A stretch of DNA of 64,000 bases from CAVTWY01 sp963738575 (GCA_963738575.1 CAVTWY010000004.1:62001-126000), one strand, 5' to 3'; shown: positions 35,441 to 45,958, counted from the stretch's first letter. Numbers and translations are program-made. Notes: generated by a model from the sequence alone, not told the origin.

Positions 35441-35576
35441 GTAGGCATTGTGCAAAGACGCGCTGCATTTGGCGAGCGATGCAATGCACAGCATGCGTGT
35501 CGGCCTGGAAGCAAAATGCAACCGAACGAAGCGACGTGCACAACTGCACGCCAACGCCGCAACGGGTTGGCAAGGC

Positions 35577-38500
35577 TCAAGCCGTCTCGGCCAACAACGG
35601 TTTGAGGTAGCGACCGGTGTGACTGCCAGCGTGCGCCGCCACCGTCTCGGGCGTGCCCACCACCACCACCGCACCACCACCAGCACCGCCCTCGGGGCCC
35701 ATGTCGATGATCCAGTCGGCAGTTTTGATGACGTCGAGGTTGTGCTCGATCACCACCAAGGTGTTGCCCGCGTCGCGCAGTTGATGCAGCACCTTGAGCA
35801 GCAATCCAATGTCATGAAAGTGCAGACCCGTGGTGGGCTCGTCGAGGATGTACAAGGTGCGGCCGGTGTCGCGTTTGGAAAGCTCCAACCCGAGCTTGAC
35901 GCGCTGCGCCTCGCCGCCCGACAAGGTGGTGGCACTTTGGCCCAGGGTGATGTAGCCCAAGCCCACGTCAAGCAGGGTGCGCAGTTTGCGCGCGATGGTG
36001 GGCACGGCCTGGAAGAACGTGTGTGCGTCCTCCACCGTCATGTTGAGCACCTGGGTGATGTTCTTGCCCTTGTACAAAATCTCCAACGTCTCGCGGTTGT
36101 AGCGTGCGCCGTGGCAGGTGTCGCACGGCACGTAGACGTCGGGTAAAAAGTGCATCTCGACTTTGATGACACCGTCGCCTTGGCAGGCTTCGCAGCGGCC
36201 ACCGCCCGTGGAGGCTGCCACGTTGAACGAAAAACGCCCAGGACCATAGCCACGCTCGCGCGCGGCGGGCACCTCGGCAAACAACTCGCGAATGGGCGTG
36301 AACAGCCCGGTGTAAGTGGCTGGGTTGCTGCGCGGCGTGCGTCCGATGGGGCTTTGATCGACGTTGATGACTTTGTCAAACGCCTCGATGCCTTCAATCT
36401 GGTCGTGGGCCTCGGGCTCGGCGTGGCTGGCGTAGAGCTTGCGTGACACGGCGGCGTACAAGGTGTCGTTGACGAGCGTGCTTTTGCCCGAGCCTGAGAC
36501 TCCTGTGACGCAGGTGAGCACCCCGATGGGAAAGTCGACTGTGACATTTTGAAGGTTGTTGCCACGCGCGCCCAGCACACGCAGGTGGCTGGGGGTGGCA
36601 CCTGGGGGGTAGAACGCACCAGGCGCCGCAGCCACGGTCGCAGCTGTTTCGCACCGGCCGTTCGATGCGCAGCGCGCGGCCCAGGTACTGGCCGGTAAGC
36701 GACGCAGGGTCAGCGGCCACTTCTGGCCGGCGTGCCCTGCGCCATCACGCGCCCACCATGCACGCCGGCACCCGGCCCCATGTCGATCACGTGGTCGGCG
36801 GCCGAAATCATGTCTTCGTCGTGCTCGACCACGATCACGCTGTTGCCCAGGTTGCGCAGGTGGCGCAGCGTGGCAATCAGGCGCTCGTTGTCACGCTGGT
36901 GCAGGCCGATGCTGGGTTCGTCCAGCACGTACATCACCCCGGTCAGGCCTGAACCAATTTGCGAGGCCAGACGGATGCGCTGCGCCTCGCCGCCCGACAG
37001 CGTGTCGGCACTGCGGTCCAAGCTCAAATAGCCCAGCCCCACATCGTTCAAAAAACGCAGGCGCGACTGAATCTCGCGCACGATCTTGTCGGCAATGTCG
37101 GCTTTGGAGCCGATCAACTTCAAGGTTTCAAAGGTGCGCAGGCAATGCGCCAGGGTGGCGTGCTCGACGTCGTAAATGCCGGGGCCGCGCGTGGTGGTGT
37201 CGGCTTGCAAAAAGACGTGCCTCGCCTCGCGGCGCAGCCGCGTGCCAGCGCACGCTGCACAGGGCTTGGCGGCCTGGTAGCGCGCCAGTTCTTCACGCAC
37301 GGCCGACGAGTCGGTTTCTTTCCATCGCCGCTCGAAGTTAGGAATGATGCCTTCAAACGGATGCTGGCGCTTGACGCTGCGGCGTTTGGTGTCGCTGCTG
37401 GATTGGTACACAAAGGTGATCTCGGTGCCGCCCGAGCCCTGCAGCAGCACCTGCTGGTGCTCGGGCGCGAGGGCCTCAAACGCGGTTTCGGTGCTGAAGC
37501 CGTAGTGTTTGGCCACACTCTCCAGCATCGAATGCGTGTAGGCGTTGCGCCGGTCCCAACCTTTGACAGCGCCGCTGGCCATGCTCAGGCTTGGGAAGGC
37601 CACCACGCGCTCGGGGTCAAACACCGTGACCTGGCCCAACCCGTCGCAGGCCGTGCAGGCGCCCACGGGCGAGTTGAACGAGAACAAGCGCGGCTCCAGC
37701 TCAGACAGCGAATAACTGCAAATGGGGCAGCCAAAGCGGCTGGAGAAGGTGTGCTCCCGCCCGGTGTCCATCTCCAGCGCCATCGCCCGGCCGTCGGCCA
37801 CGCGCAGCGCGGCCTCAAAGCTCTCGGCCAAGCGCTGGCGCAGGCCGGTGGCCGTGGCAGACCCGGGGGCAGGTGACGCGGGCGAGGTGGGGGCTTCGCT
37901 GGGCGCGCCCGGTGCGCTGTCGGTTGCGCGTGTGATGACGCGATCAATCACCACGTCGATGTCGTGCTTCTCGGTTTTTTTAAGCGGCGGCACATCGGCG
38001 GCGTCTACCACCTTGCCGTTGATCCGAAAGCGCACAAAGCCCTGGGCTTGCATGCTTTCAAACAAGTCAGCGAACTCGCCCTTGCGGTCGCGCACCACCG
38101 GGGCGATGACGGCCAACTTGGTGTCGGGTGGCAGGGCCAGCACCGCGTCCACCATCTGCGCCACGCTTTGGGCCGCCAGCGGCACGTCGTGATCGGGGCA
38201 AAAAGGGGTGCCGGCGCGGGCGTAGAGCAGGCGCAGGTAGTCGTGGATCTCGGTCACCGTGCCCACCGTCGAGCGCGGGTTGTGGCTGGTGGCTTTTTGC
38301 TCGATGCTGATGGCGGGTGACAGCCCCTCGATGACATCCACATCGGGTTTGTCCATCAGTTGCAAAAACTGCCGTGCGTAGGCCGACAAGCTTTCAACGT
38401 ACCGGCGTTGCCCTTCGGCGTAAAGCGTGTCAAACGCCAGGCTTGACTTGCCCGAACCAGAAAGCCCCGTGATCACCACCAACGCATGCTTGGGGATGTC

Positions 38501-38617
38501 AACGTCGATGGCTTTGAGGTTGTGCGTGCGCGCGCCGCGCACCCGAATGACGCGCAGCTCCATGGACGACGACAGTGGCGCAGGGCTGGGGGCTGGGATG
38601 ATTCGCTTGGAGGGCAT
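35577..38617 (-). pseudogene. uvrA: Excinuclease ABC subunit A, two frameshifts
   Basis: UvrA is the damage-recognition ATPase of nucleotide-excision repair. The N-terminal half (36720-38617) has the first Walker A GLSGSGKSS, zinc-finger cysteines and the LSGGEAQRIRLASQIG signature; it runs into a false end after GTPARSGR. The middle 28 residues (ADPASLTGQYLGRALRIERP) are in a second frame. The C-terminal half (36646-35577) has Walker A GVSGSGKST, the CEACQGDG zinc motif and the second LSGGEAQRVKLG in a third frame. Removing one T near 36721-36724 and one A of the run at 36647-36649 (on the plus strand T) joins all three into a normal 1012-residue UvrA. Two errors in such an essential-type gene suggest sequencing error. 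Confidence 0.95.
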
Positions 38618-38813
38618 GGTGCTGGGGGCGGCCTGCGCAACAGCACGCGGCCAACCGAGCATTATGTTGGAGATGCTGCCGCACGTGTACCCAGCGTCAA
38701 CGTCGCCCAGTCGGGCAGCGTTTTGCAACTCAGTGACGCACCATGGCTCCAACCCACCTGTTCTGGCGCGCATGCCGCCATCCCGCCGTTCATACAACCC
38801 CTAAGGCCGCACC

Positions 38814-39230
38814 ATGTTGATCCGGTTTGTCAAAAGAGTGTTTGCACTCACACTCATTGCAATGACCACAGCCTGCGGAGGTGGCATTGCCCTTGGGCTG
38901 GATTTGGGGTACGCAGGTGTGTACTACGAAGACACTGATAGTCGGCCGTCGGTGTCACTGGCAAGCAGCACCAGCAGTGCCCGTGTGGGCGATGTGGTGC
39001 GCCTGGTGGCTGCCGCAACCGACGATTACGGCGTCGACACGGTGTCGTTCTTCAGGGTGACCTCGCTTGGTGATACCGTTCCCATCGCCACCTTGCGCTC
39101 ACCGCCTTACACGATCGATGTTGAGATTCCCAACACAAGCGATGGCGGCATCATTTTTATGGCGCGTGCGGTTGACAACGACGGACAGTACCGCGACAGC
39201 GAGTTGGTGTTGATCAGCATCCGACCGTAA
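38814..39230 (+). CDS. Small secreted lipoprotein with Ig-like domain
   Basis: The 138-residue product has an N-terminal signal peptide ending in TTACG, close to a lipobox. An Ig-like or fibronectin-like beta domain follows (VSLASSTSSARVGDVVRLVAAATDD, shown here in part as VGDVVRLVAAATDD, then AVDNDGQYRDSELVLISI). Such short proteins are often stand-alone extracellular domains of unknown role. It is divergent from uvrA by about 200 bases and shows no linkage that tells function. Confidence 0.7.
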   Translation: MLIRFVKRVFALTLIAMTTACGGGIALGLDLGYAGVYYEDTDSRPSVSLASSTSSARVGDVVRLVAAATDDYGVDTVSFFRVTSLGDTVPIATLRSPPYTIDVEIPNTSDGGIIFMARAVDNDGQYRDSELVLISIRP

Positions 39231-39274
39231 CAAACTGCGCGACTTCTGCGCATGGCTCGGGCCCCGGTGCACCA

Positions 39275-41164
39275 TCACTTGCGCATCAAAGCCACGATGC
39301 TGGGGCCGTAAGCCTCTAGCTTCTTGGCCCCCACGCCACTGACGCCAGACAGCGCCTGCAAGCTGGTGGGCTTTTCTCGCGCCATGGTGGCCAGCGTGGC
39401 GTCGTGAAAAATCACGTAGGCCGGCAGCTGGTGCTCGCGTGCCACGTCGGCACGCCACGCGCGCAGGGCTTCAAACCGCGCGCGCGCACCCTCGTCCAGG
39501 TTCATCGCGGCATCTTTGCTGGATTTTTTATCGCCGGATGGGCCAGCGTCGCGGCCCGCCTTGAGGCGTGACGCCTTGACCGGTGCAGCCGGAACGCGCA
39601 AATGAATTTGCACGTCACCACGCAACACCGCACGCGCTTTTTCGGCAATGCCCAGGGTGTTGAACTCGCCCAGCGGCTCAACATACCCCAGTGCCACCAA
39701 CTGGCGAATGACCGAACGCCAACGCGACTCGTCCCATTCAGCACCGATGCCAAAGGTGGACACACGCTCGTGGTTGTACTGCTTGACTTTGTCGGTCACG
39801 CGCCCCCGCAACACGTCCATCAGGTGCTGCGCCCCAAACGTCAGGCCGCAGGCTTGGTGGATGCGCAGGATGCACGAGAGCAGCATGCGTGCCGCTTGGG
39901 TGGCGTCCCACGTCTCGGGCGGCTCCAGACAGTTGTCGCAATTGGCGCAGAGCTTGCCGCTGCTGGTTTCACCAAAGTACTCAAGCAGGCGGTGGCGGCG
40001 GCAATCATGCCCTTCGGCCAGCGCCAACAAGGCTTCGAGCTTGACGCGCTGCGTGCGTTTGAAAGCCTCGTCAGCCACGCCCTCGTCGATCATGCGGCGT
40101 TGGTTGACGACGTCGGCCAGCCCGTAGGCCATCCAGGCGTTGGCGGGTGCGCCGTCGCGGCCTGCGCGGCCGGTTTCTTGGTAGTAGCCTTCGATCGATT
40201 TGGGCAAGTCGAGATGCGCCACAAAGCGCACGTCGGGCTTGTCGATGCCCATGCCAAAAGCAATGGTGGCCACCATCACCACACCGTCGTCACGCAAAAA
40301 ACGGTCTTGGTGCTTTTGGCGTTTGGTGGTTTCAAGGCCCGCGTGGTAGGGCAGCGCACCAAGCCCTTGCTCGCACAGCCACTGCGCGGTTTCGTCGACT
40401 TTTTTGCGCGTGCCGCAATAGACGATGCCGGCATCACCCGCGTGGTGGGTGCGCAAGAAGTGCAGCAATTGGGCGCGGGGTTCTTGTTTTTCGACGATGG
40501 TGTAGCGGATGTTGGGGCGGTCGAAGCTGGATATGAAGGTTTTGGCGTCGTGCAAGTCCAGGCGCTGCACGATGTCGCTCTGGGTGACGCTGTCGGCGGT
40601 GGCCGTGAGCGCAAGGCGTGGCACCGAGGCGTAGCGCTCGTGCAGTTGGGACAGCGCCAGGTAGTCTTCGCGAAAGTCGTGGCCCCATTGGCTGACACAG
40701 TGCGCCTCGTCGATGGCAAAAAGGCTGAGCTTGCCCTGCGTGTGCAGGGCGTCGAGCATGGCCAGCATGCGCGGCGTGAGCAGGCGCTCGGGTGCCACGT
40801 ACAGCATCACCAAGCGCCCACTGCGAACCTCGCGCTCGACGGCGCCAGCCACATCCAGGTCTTGGGTTGAGTTGAGAAAGGCGGCGTGAACTCCCGCTTC
40901 TTCGAGTGCCCCCACCTGGTCGTGCATGAGCGCGATCAGGGGGCTGACCACCACCGCCACCCCATGACCATTGCGGTGCCGCACGATGGCAGGCACTTGG
41001 TAGCAAAGGCTTTTGCCACCACCGGTGGGCATCAGCACCAGCGCATCGCCGCCCTGCACGACGTGTTCGATGACGTGCGACTGCAAGCCGCGAAAGGCTT
41101 GGTAGCCGAACACTTCTGAAAGCACGGCTTGCGGTTCGGCGCTGCGCGGAGTGATGGTGTGCAT
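39275..41164 (-). CDS. recQ: ATP-dependent DNA helicase RecQ
   Basis: RecQ unwinds DNA in recombination and replication restart. Walker A GGGKS lies at residues 48-52, the DEAH box at 152-155 (DEAHCVSQWGHDFRE), helicase motif VI in QETGRAGRDG, zinc-binding cysteines in CANCDNC and a winged-helix region. An HRDC domain completes the C-terminus (LRAWRADVAREHQLPAYVIF, here split as ARFEALRAW and HQLPAYVIF, then SGVSGVGAKKLEAYG). Length 629 residues. The gene is divergent from the prolyl oligopeptidase gene. Confidence 0.96.
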   Translation of the reverse strand: MHTITPRSAEPQAVLSEVFGYQAFRGLQSHVIEHVVQGGDALVLMPTGGGKSLCYQVPAIVRHRNGHGVAVVVSPLIALMHDQVGALEEAGVHAAFLNSTQDLDVAGAVEREVRSGRLVMLYVAPERLLTPRMLAMLDALHTQGKLSLFAIDEAHCVSQWGHDFREDYLALSQLHERYASVPRLALTATADSVTQSDIVQRLDLHDAKTFISSFDRPNIRYTIVEKQEPRAQLLHFLRTHHAGDAGIVYCGTRKKVDETAQWLCEQGLGALPYHAGLETTKRQKHQDRFLRDDGVVMVATIAFGMGIDKPDVRFVAHLDLPKSIEGYYQETGRAGRDGAPANAWMAYGLADVVNQRRMIDEGVADEAFKRTQRVKLEALLALAEGHDCRRHRLLEYFGETSSGKLCANCDNCLEPPETWDATQAARMLLSCILRIHQACGLTFGAQHLMDVLRGRVTDKVKQYNHERVSTFGIGAEWDESRWRSVIRQLVALGYVEPLGEFNTLGIAEKARAVLRGDVQIHLRVPAAPVKASRLKAGRDAGPSGDKKSSKDAAMNLDEGARARFEALRAWRADVAREHQLPAYVIFHDATLATMAREKPTSLQALSGVSGVGAKKLEAYGPSIVALMRK

Positions 41165-41251
41165 GACGATTGACTATGGTAACGACCACCGAGCTTCAAA
41201 CGGCTGTGGCAACATCGTCTCGTCATCAATAGTCTTGAAATCGGAGTGCGC

Positions 41252-43456
41252 ATGAAGCCCGTTTTGCTGGTCACCCTGCTGACGTTGACCGCGTCGGCGT
41301 CAATGGCGCAAAGCCCCTTGCCGAGCCTGCCCGCTAGCGCAGCCACCGAGACCTTCTTCGGCACGGCAGTGGCCGACCCGTACCGGGCGATGGAAGACGT
41401 CAAAGCCAAAGACGTTGCTGCATGGATGAAGGCACACAGCGACCGCACCCGCAGCCTGCTTGCAGGCTATGGCACGCGCGAGCCGCTGTTGGCCCTGGTT
41501 CGCAAATACGACGATGCGGTGCAGGCGCGCGTGGCGCAGGTCACCCGCGTGCCGGGCGGGCGGCTGTTCTACGAAAAGCGCGGCGTCAACGACAACCAGT
41601 TCAAGCTCTACACCCGCGACCCGCAAGGTCGAGAGAAGCTGCTGGTCGACCCCGAAGCGCTGGCCAAGGCCGCCGGTGGCAAACCGTTTGCCATCAATTG
41701 GTACTCGCCGTCACCCGATGGCCGTCGTGTGGCGTACGGCATGTCGGCCGCCGGCTCTGAAAGCGCCTCGCTGCGCGTGGTCGACTCGGCCAGCGGCACG
41801 CAACTCGGCGGCGTGATTCCGCGCGCTGATTTTGGCGGTGTCACCTGGACGTTGGATGGCAAGCGCCTTTATTTCACGCAGCTGCAGCCGCTCAAAGCAA
41901 AGGCATCGCCGCTGGCCAAGTACCAAAACGCCCGTATCACGACGCTGACCATCGGAGCCGCCGCCGCCAACAACACGCCGACGTTGCAACGGGGATCGCG
42001 CGGCATTGACATGGCGCCCGAAGAGACGCCCACCGCTGCGCTGAGCGACGACGGTCGTTTTGCCTTCGCCGTCATCTTCAACGGCGTGCAACGCGAGCTA
42101 CGTGTTTACGTCAGTGACGCGCGCGCCTTTTTGGCTGGGCGCCCGGAATGGAGAAAACTGTTCGACCGTGACGCCTTGATCGTGGGCTTCACCTACGCCC
42201 AAGGCACGCTCTACGCCATCACGCATCAGGGCGCGCCGCGCTACCAACTGCTGGCGGGTCCGGTGATGGGCTTTGATCCGGCCAAGGCGACCGTGGTACT
42301 GCCTGGCAATGCTCGGGTGTTGACGGGCATCGCGGCGGCGTCTGACGCGCTGTACCTCGAACAGCGTGACGGCAACGTCAAACGACTGTCGAAGCTGCCG
42401 CTGGCCAAAGACGGCGCAGTGCAAGCAGGCGCCACGCCGACGCCGGTGGCACTGCCGGTTGATGGTGCGTTCAACCTCAACGGTGACGAGTCGGGGCTGA
42501 GCAGCGCCAACCCGCGCATGCCGGGTCTGTTGTTGGATGTGCAAAGCTGGACGCGCGCGCGCCAAATCTACGAAATCGCCGCCGACGGCCAAGTGCGCAA
42601 CACGGGCCTGCAACCCGCCGGCCCTTTCGACACGCGCGACGACTTGACGGCCACCGAGTTGCAATGCAAGAGCCACGACGGCGCGCTGGTGCCCATGTCA
42701 GTGATCCACAAAAAGGGCATCGCACTCGACGGCACGCATCCCACGCTGCTGTATGGCTACGCCAGCTACGGCATCACCGAAGAGCCGTTTTTCAGCAACG
42801 GCCGCATGGCGTGGATCGATGCTGGCGGCGTGATGGCGATTGCCAACCCGCGTGGCTCGGGCGCCTTGGGGCAAGATTGGTACAAGGGCGGGTTTCAGGC
42901 CACCAAACCCAACACTTGGAAGGACTTCATCGCCTGCGCCGAAACGCTCATCGCCCAGAAGTACACGCAACCGGCCAAGCTGGGCATCTTTGGTGGCAGC
43001 GCGGGCGGTATTTTGGTGGGGCGTGCCATGACCGAGCGGCCTGACCTTTTTGCGGCGGCCGTGCCTGCCGTGGGCGTGCTCGACGCGGTGCGCGCGGAGG
43101 TCACCCCAAACGGCGTGCCCAACATCCCCGAGTTTGGCACCCGCACCACCGAAGCGGGGTTTCGCGCGCTTTATGCGATGAGCACTTACCACCAGATCAA
43201 AGACGGCACCCCGTACCCAGCTGTGATGTTCACGCACGGCGTGAACGACCCACGCGTGGAGGTTTGGCACAGCACCAAGACTGCGGCACGCATGCTCGCC
43301 GCCAATCCGAGCGGCAAGCCGGTGCTTTTGCGGCTGGACTACGACGCGGGCCACGGGATTGGCAACACCAAAGCGCAGCAGCAGGCCGAGCGAGCCGACA
43401 TCTACGCATTTTTCATGCAGCAGTTTGGCATCACACGCCTTGCGGCGCCGAAGTAG
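41252..43456 (+). CDS. Prolyl oligopeptidase family serine peptidase (S9A)
   Basis: The 734-residue exported peptidase has a signal peptide (LLVTLLTLTASASMAQ) and a seven-blade beta-propeller (about residues 30-430). The alpha/beta-hydrolase domain has the catalytic serine S583 in GGSAGG, an aspartate in NDPRVEVWHS and a histidine in DYDAGHGIG. Prolyl oligopeptidases normally have GGSNGG, so the SAG variant is notable. A GGAG site precedes the ATG at 41252. It cleaves short proline-containing peptides; the natural substrate is unknown. Confidence 0.9.
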   Translation: MKPVLLVTLLTLTASASMAQSPLPSLPASAATETFFGTAVADPYRAMEDVKAKDVAAWMKAHSDRTRSLLAGYGTREPLLALVRKYDDAVQARVAQVTRVPGGRLFYEKRGVNDNQFKLYTRDPQGREKLLVDPEALAKAAGGKPFAINWYSPSPDGRRVAYGMSAAGSESASLRVVDSASGTQLGGVIPRADFGGVTWTLDGKRLYFTQLQPLKAKASPLAKYQNARITTLTIGAAAANNTPTLQRGSRGIDMAPEETPTAALSDDGRFAFAVIFNGVQRELRVYVSDARAFLAGRPEWRKLFDRDALIVGFTYAQGTLYAITHQGAPRYQLLAGPVMGFDPAKATVVLPGNARVLTGIAAASDALYLEQRDGNVKRLSKLPLAKDGAVQAGATPTPVALPVDGAFNLNGDESGLSSANPRMPGLLLDVQSWTRARQIYEIAADGQVRNTGLQPAGPFDTRDDLTATELQCKSHDGALVPMSVIHKKGIALDGTHPTLLYGYASYGITEEPFFSNGRMAWIDAGGVMAIANPRGSGALGQDWYKGGFQATKPNTWKDFIACAETLIAQKYTQPAKLGIFGGSAGGILVGRAMTERPDLFAAAVPAVGVLDAVRAEVTPNGVPNIPEFGTRTTEAGFRALYAMSTYHQIKDGTPYPAVMFTHGVNDPRVEVWHSTKTAARMLAANPSGKPVLLRLDYDAGHGIGNTKAQQQAERADIYAFFMQQFGITRLAAPK

Positions 43457-43605
43457 TTGCTGTGATGCGGCGCTGTGTCGTGCGTTTGGTGGATGCGATG
43501 GCGGCGCCTCGTCAAGCGTGCGGATGACGGCGGCGGCTGGCGCCTTGAAGATGCTCGCTATCATCCTTCTTTCAACCGTTTTTTACGTCTCGGAGCGTCG
43601 CAACC

Positions 43606-44112
43606 ATGGCCAGCGTCAACAAAGTCATCCTCATCGGCAACCTCGGCCGCGACCCTGAAGTTCGCACCTTTCCCGACGGCGGCTCGGTGTGCAACATCAC
43701 CATCGCCACCACGCGCCGCTGGAAGGCGCGCGACAGCAACGAATTTCAAGAAGAAACCGAATGGCATCGGGTGGTGTTTCGCGAGCGCTTGGCCGAAGTG
43801 GCCGGCGAATTCCTGCGCAAGGGCAAGCCCGTGTACGTCGAGGGCCGCCTCAAAACCCGCAAGTGGACCGACAAAGAAGGCAAAGAGCAATACACCACCG
43901 AGATCTTGGCCGACCAGATGCAGTTGCTGGGCAGCCGCGAGGGCTCGGGTGACGAGTCACGCCGTGAGGGCGGTGGCGCGGGGGGTGCAGGCGGCTACAG
44001 CGGCTCGCGCAGCACCACGGGCGGCGCGGGTGGTGGTGGTGGCGCAGCACGCACCGCACCCGCAAAGTCCAGCACCGGCTTTGAAGACATGGACGACGAC
44101 ATTCCGTTTTGA
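43606..44112 (+). CDS. ssb: Single-stranded DNA-binding protein
   Basis: SSB coats single-stranded DNA in replication and repair. The OB-fold domain (about residues 1-110) includes NKVILIGNLGRDPEVR, the FREELAEVAGEFL-like FRERLAEVAGEFLRKG, and the EILADQMQLLGSR end. The glycine-rich linker and the C-terminal DMDDDIPF tail, which binds partner proteins, follow. Length 168 residues. The EamA-type transporter gene overlaps its end. Confidence 0.96.
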   Translation: MASVNKVILIGNLGRDPEVRTFPDGGSVCNITIATTRRWKARDSNEFQEETEWHRVVFRERLAEVAGEFLRKGKPVYVEGRLKTRKWTDKEGKEQYTTEILADQMQLLGSREGSGDESRREGGGAGGAGGYSGSRSTTGGAGGGGGAARTAPAKSSTGFEDMDDDIPF

Positions 44113-45056
44113 CGCCAGCGGCCCACACGCCCGAAGCCAAGCCACTGCTGGGCATTGCGCTGCTGGTGATCGCCGTCACCGAGTTCGCTTTTTTGGACGC
44201 CGCAGCCCGCTGGTTGGGCGGGCGTGTGCCGTTGCAGCTGGTGCTGTTGGTGCGCTACAGCACACAAATGATTTTCATGGCGGGCGCGCTGGCCTGGTTG
44301 GGGTGGCGCAGTGGTAGCTTGCATGGATTCAAAACGCAGCACCCTCGCTTTCAGCTGGCGAGGGGCGCTCTGCTGCTTTTCTCCAGTGCCATGGTGTTTG
44401 TGGCCGTGCGCCACATGCCGCTGGCCGAGGTCACGTCCATTTCGATGCTCGGCCCCGTGTTGGTAACCCTTTTGGCGGCGTCGGTCTTGCACGAAAAGGT
44501 CACGCGCTTGCAATTCTTGTTGGTGGCCGTTAGCTTTTTGGGCGCATTGGTGGTGGTGCGCCCGGGCAGCGGCATTTTCGGCTGGGTGGCGTTGCTGCCC
44601 CTGGCCAACGCCATCAGTTATGCGTTCTTCAATTTGCTGACTGGGCGCTTGGTCAAGCTTGAGAGCCCCTACACCACCAACTTCTACACCGGGCTGGTGG
44701 GCACTGGGTTGATGCTGCTGATCGGCTTGCTTTCGGGGCAAGCGTTTGTGCAGCCATTGCTGGCTTTGCAGGCCCAAGAAGCATGGGTGTTGGCGGCAGC
44801 GGCGCTACTGGGCACCACCGGGCATTTGATGCTGATTTTGGCGATGCAGCGCACCCCCACCAGCACCTTGATGCCTTTCAGCTACTTGCAAATTCCGGCC
44901 GCTGCGGGTGCCGGGTTTTTGATTTTTGGGCACATCCCCGATGGCTGGGCATGGCTGGGCATGGCCATCGTGGCTACCAGTGGCGCGGTGCTGGTGTGGC
45001 TTAACTTGCGCAGGGCATCGAACCAGGCGGCGGTGAATGCGCCACCGCCGACCTGA
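44109..45056 (+). CDS. EamA/DMT-family transporter
   Basis: The 315-residue membrane protein has ten predicted membrane segments in two EamA repeats (LVLLVRYSTQMIFMAGALAWLGW ... SISMLGPVLVTLLAASVL; FNLLTGRLVKLESPYTTNFYTG ... AWLGMAIVATSGAVLVWL). Such drug/metabolite carriers export small solutes; the substrate is unknown. A TTG at 44109, whose last two bases overlap the ssb stop, gives the full length; I see no better start. The coupling to ssb is by translation. Confidence 0.86.
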   Translation: MTPAAHTPEAKPLLGIALLVIAVTEFAFLDAAARWLGGRVPLQLVLLVRYSTQMIFMAGALAWLGWRSGSLHGFKTQHPRFQLARGALLLFSSAMVFVAVRHMPLAEVTSISMLGPVLVTLLAASVLHEKVTRLQFLLVAVSFLGALVVVRPGSGIFGWVALLPLANAISYAFFNLLTGRLVKLESPYTTNFYTGLVGTGLMLLIGLLSGQAFVQPLLALQAQEAWVLAAAALLGTTGHLMLILAMQRTPTSTLMPFSYLQIPAAAGAGFLIFGHIPDGWAWLGMAIVATSGAVLVWLNLRRASNQAAVNAPPPT

Positions 45057-45121
45057 GCCAGGCATGCGGCGCGACTTGCGGCGCACGGCAAGGGCGCATG
45101 GTTGCGCTCGAATCATGCTAC

Positions 45122-45168
45122 AAAACCCAGTTAGGTTTTAGGTCGCCTTCAGTGGGTGAACACCCACT
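45122..45168. other. Two hairpins in the gap after the EamA gene
   Basis: AAAACC-N6-GGTTTT (45122-45139 region) and the perfect 18-base palindrome AGTGGGTGAACACCCACT (45151-45168) lie 65-110 bases after the EamA stop and well upstream of the CAP lipoprotein. The first resembles a weak terminator stem with a T-rich foot; the second may be an operator. No gene is supported in 45057-45325. Confidence 0.45.
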
Positions 45169-45325
45169 CGTGAATGTTTCACACCTTGCATGACGCTTGG
45201 AACCCACATCGTCGCGATGGCGGGCGCCCGCTCCGGCGTGAAGGGGTCAACGCTTTACCATGCTTTGAGGGGCTTGGTTTCCATTGGAAATGCCTGCGCA
45301 TCGTGCGTGTCCGTACGCTGCGACG

Positions 45326-45958
45326 ATGCAAAAAATACTTCGTTGGGTTGTGATCGGTGCCACCACCTTGGGCGCCCTTGCCGGCTGCGGTGGCGGCGGC
45401 GAAGCTGCGCCTGCCGTGGCAACGACAGCGCTGTCGACGGGTGGAGGTGCTGCGCCCGCACCTGCGCCATCGCCCTCACCCTCACCTGCACCTGCGCCTG
45501 CGCCTGCACCCACGCTGGGCCATTGCGGCATCGCCGACTTTGAAGCAAAGGTGCTTGCCAGCGTCAACGCCGAGCGAGCCAAGGGCGCTGATTGCCGCTC
45601 ACGCGGTGTCTTCCCCGCCGCGCAAGCCCTCACATGGAGCGACAAACTGGAGACCGCCTCGTTGGCCCACAGCCAAGACATGGCGCAGAACAACATTTTT
45701 TCGCACACCAGCGCCGACGGTCGCACCCTGGCCGACCGCGTCAACGCTACAGGCTACGAGTGGTCGCGCTTGGGTGAAAACATCGCCGCCGGTTACCCCG
45801 AGATCGCCCTGGCAGTGGCTGGGTGGATGGCCAGCGACGGCCACTGTGCCAACCTGATGGAGGGGCGCTACCGCGAAATTGGCATGGCGTGCGTGGTGGG
45901 CACCGCAAGCACGCGCTACAGCAACTATTGGACGCAGGACTTCGGTTCGCCACCTTGA
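45326..45958 (+). CDS. CAP-domain lipoprotein
   Basis: This 210-residue lipoprotein has a type II signal with lipobox LAGC, an A/P/S-rich spacer (about residues 40-70) and a CAP/SCP domain. The domain shows VLASVNAERAKGADCR, LTWSDKLETASLAHSQDMA, FSHTSADGRTLADR, GENIAAG and GHCANLMEGRYREIGMAC. It resembles the other CAP protein at 34817 but carries the lipid anchor. The start at 45326 places the signal correctly. Confidence 0.85.
   Translation: MQKILRWVVIGATTLGALAGCGGGGEAAPAVATTALSTGGGAAPAPAPSPSPSPAPAPAPAPTLGHCGIADFEAKVLASVNAERAKGADCRSRGVFPAAQALTWSDKLETASLAHSQDMAQNNIFSHTSADGRTLADRVNATGYEWSRLGENIAAGYPEIALAVAGWMASDGHCANLMEGRYREIGMACVVGTASTRYSNYWTQDFGSPP

Noticed and set aside
38618..38813. LexA box for uvrA
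   Set aside because: No CTGT-N8-ACAG-like sequence could be found in the divergent gap.
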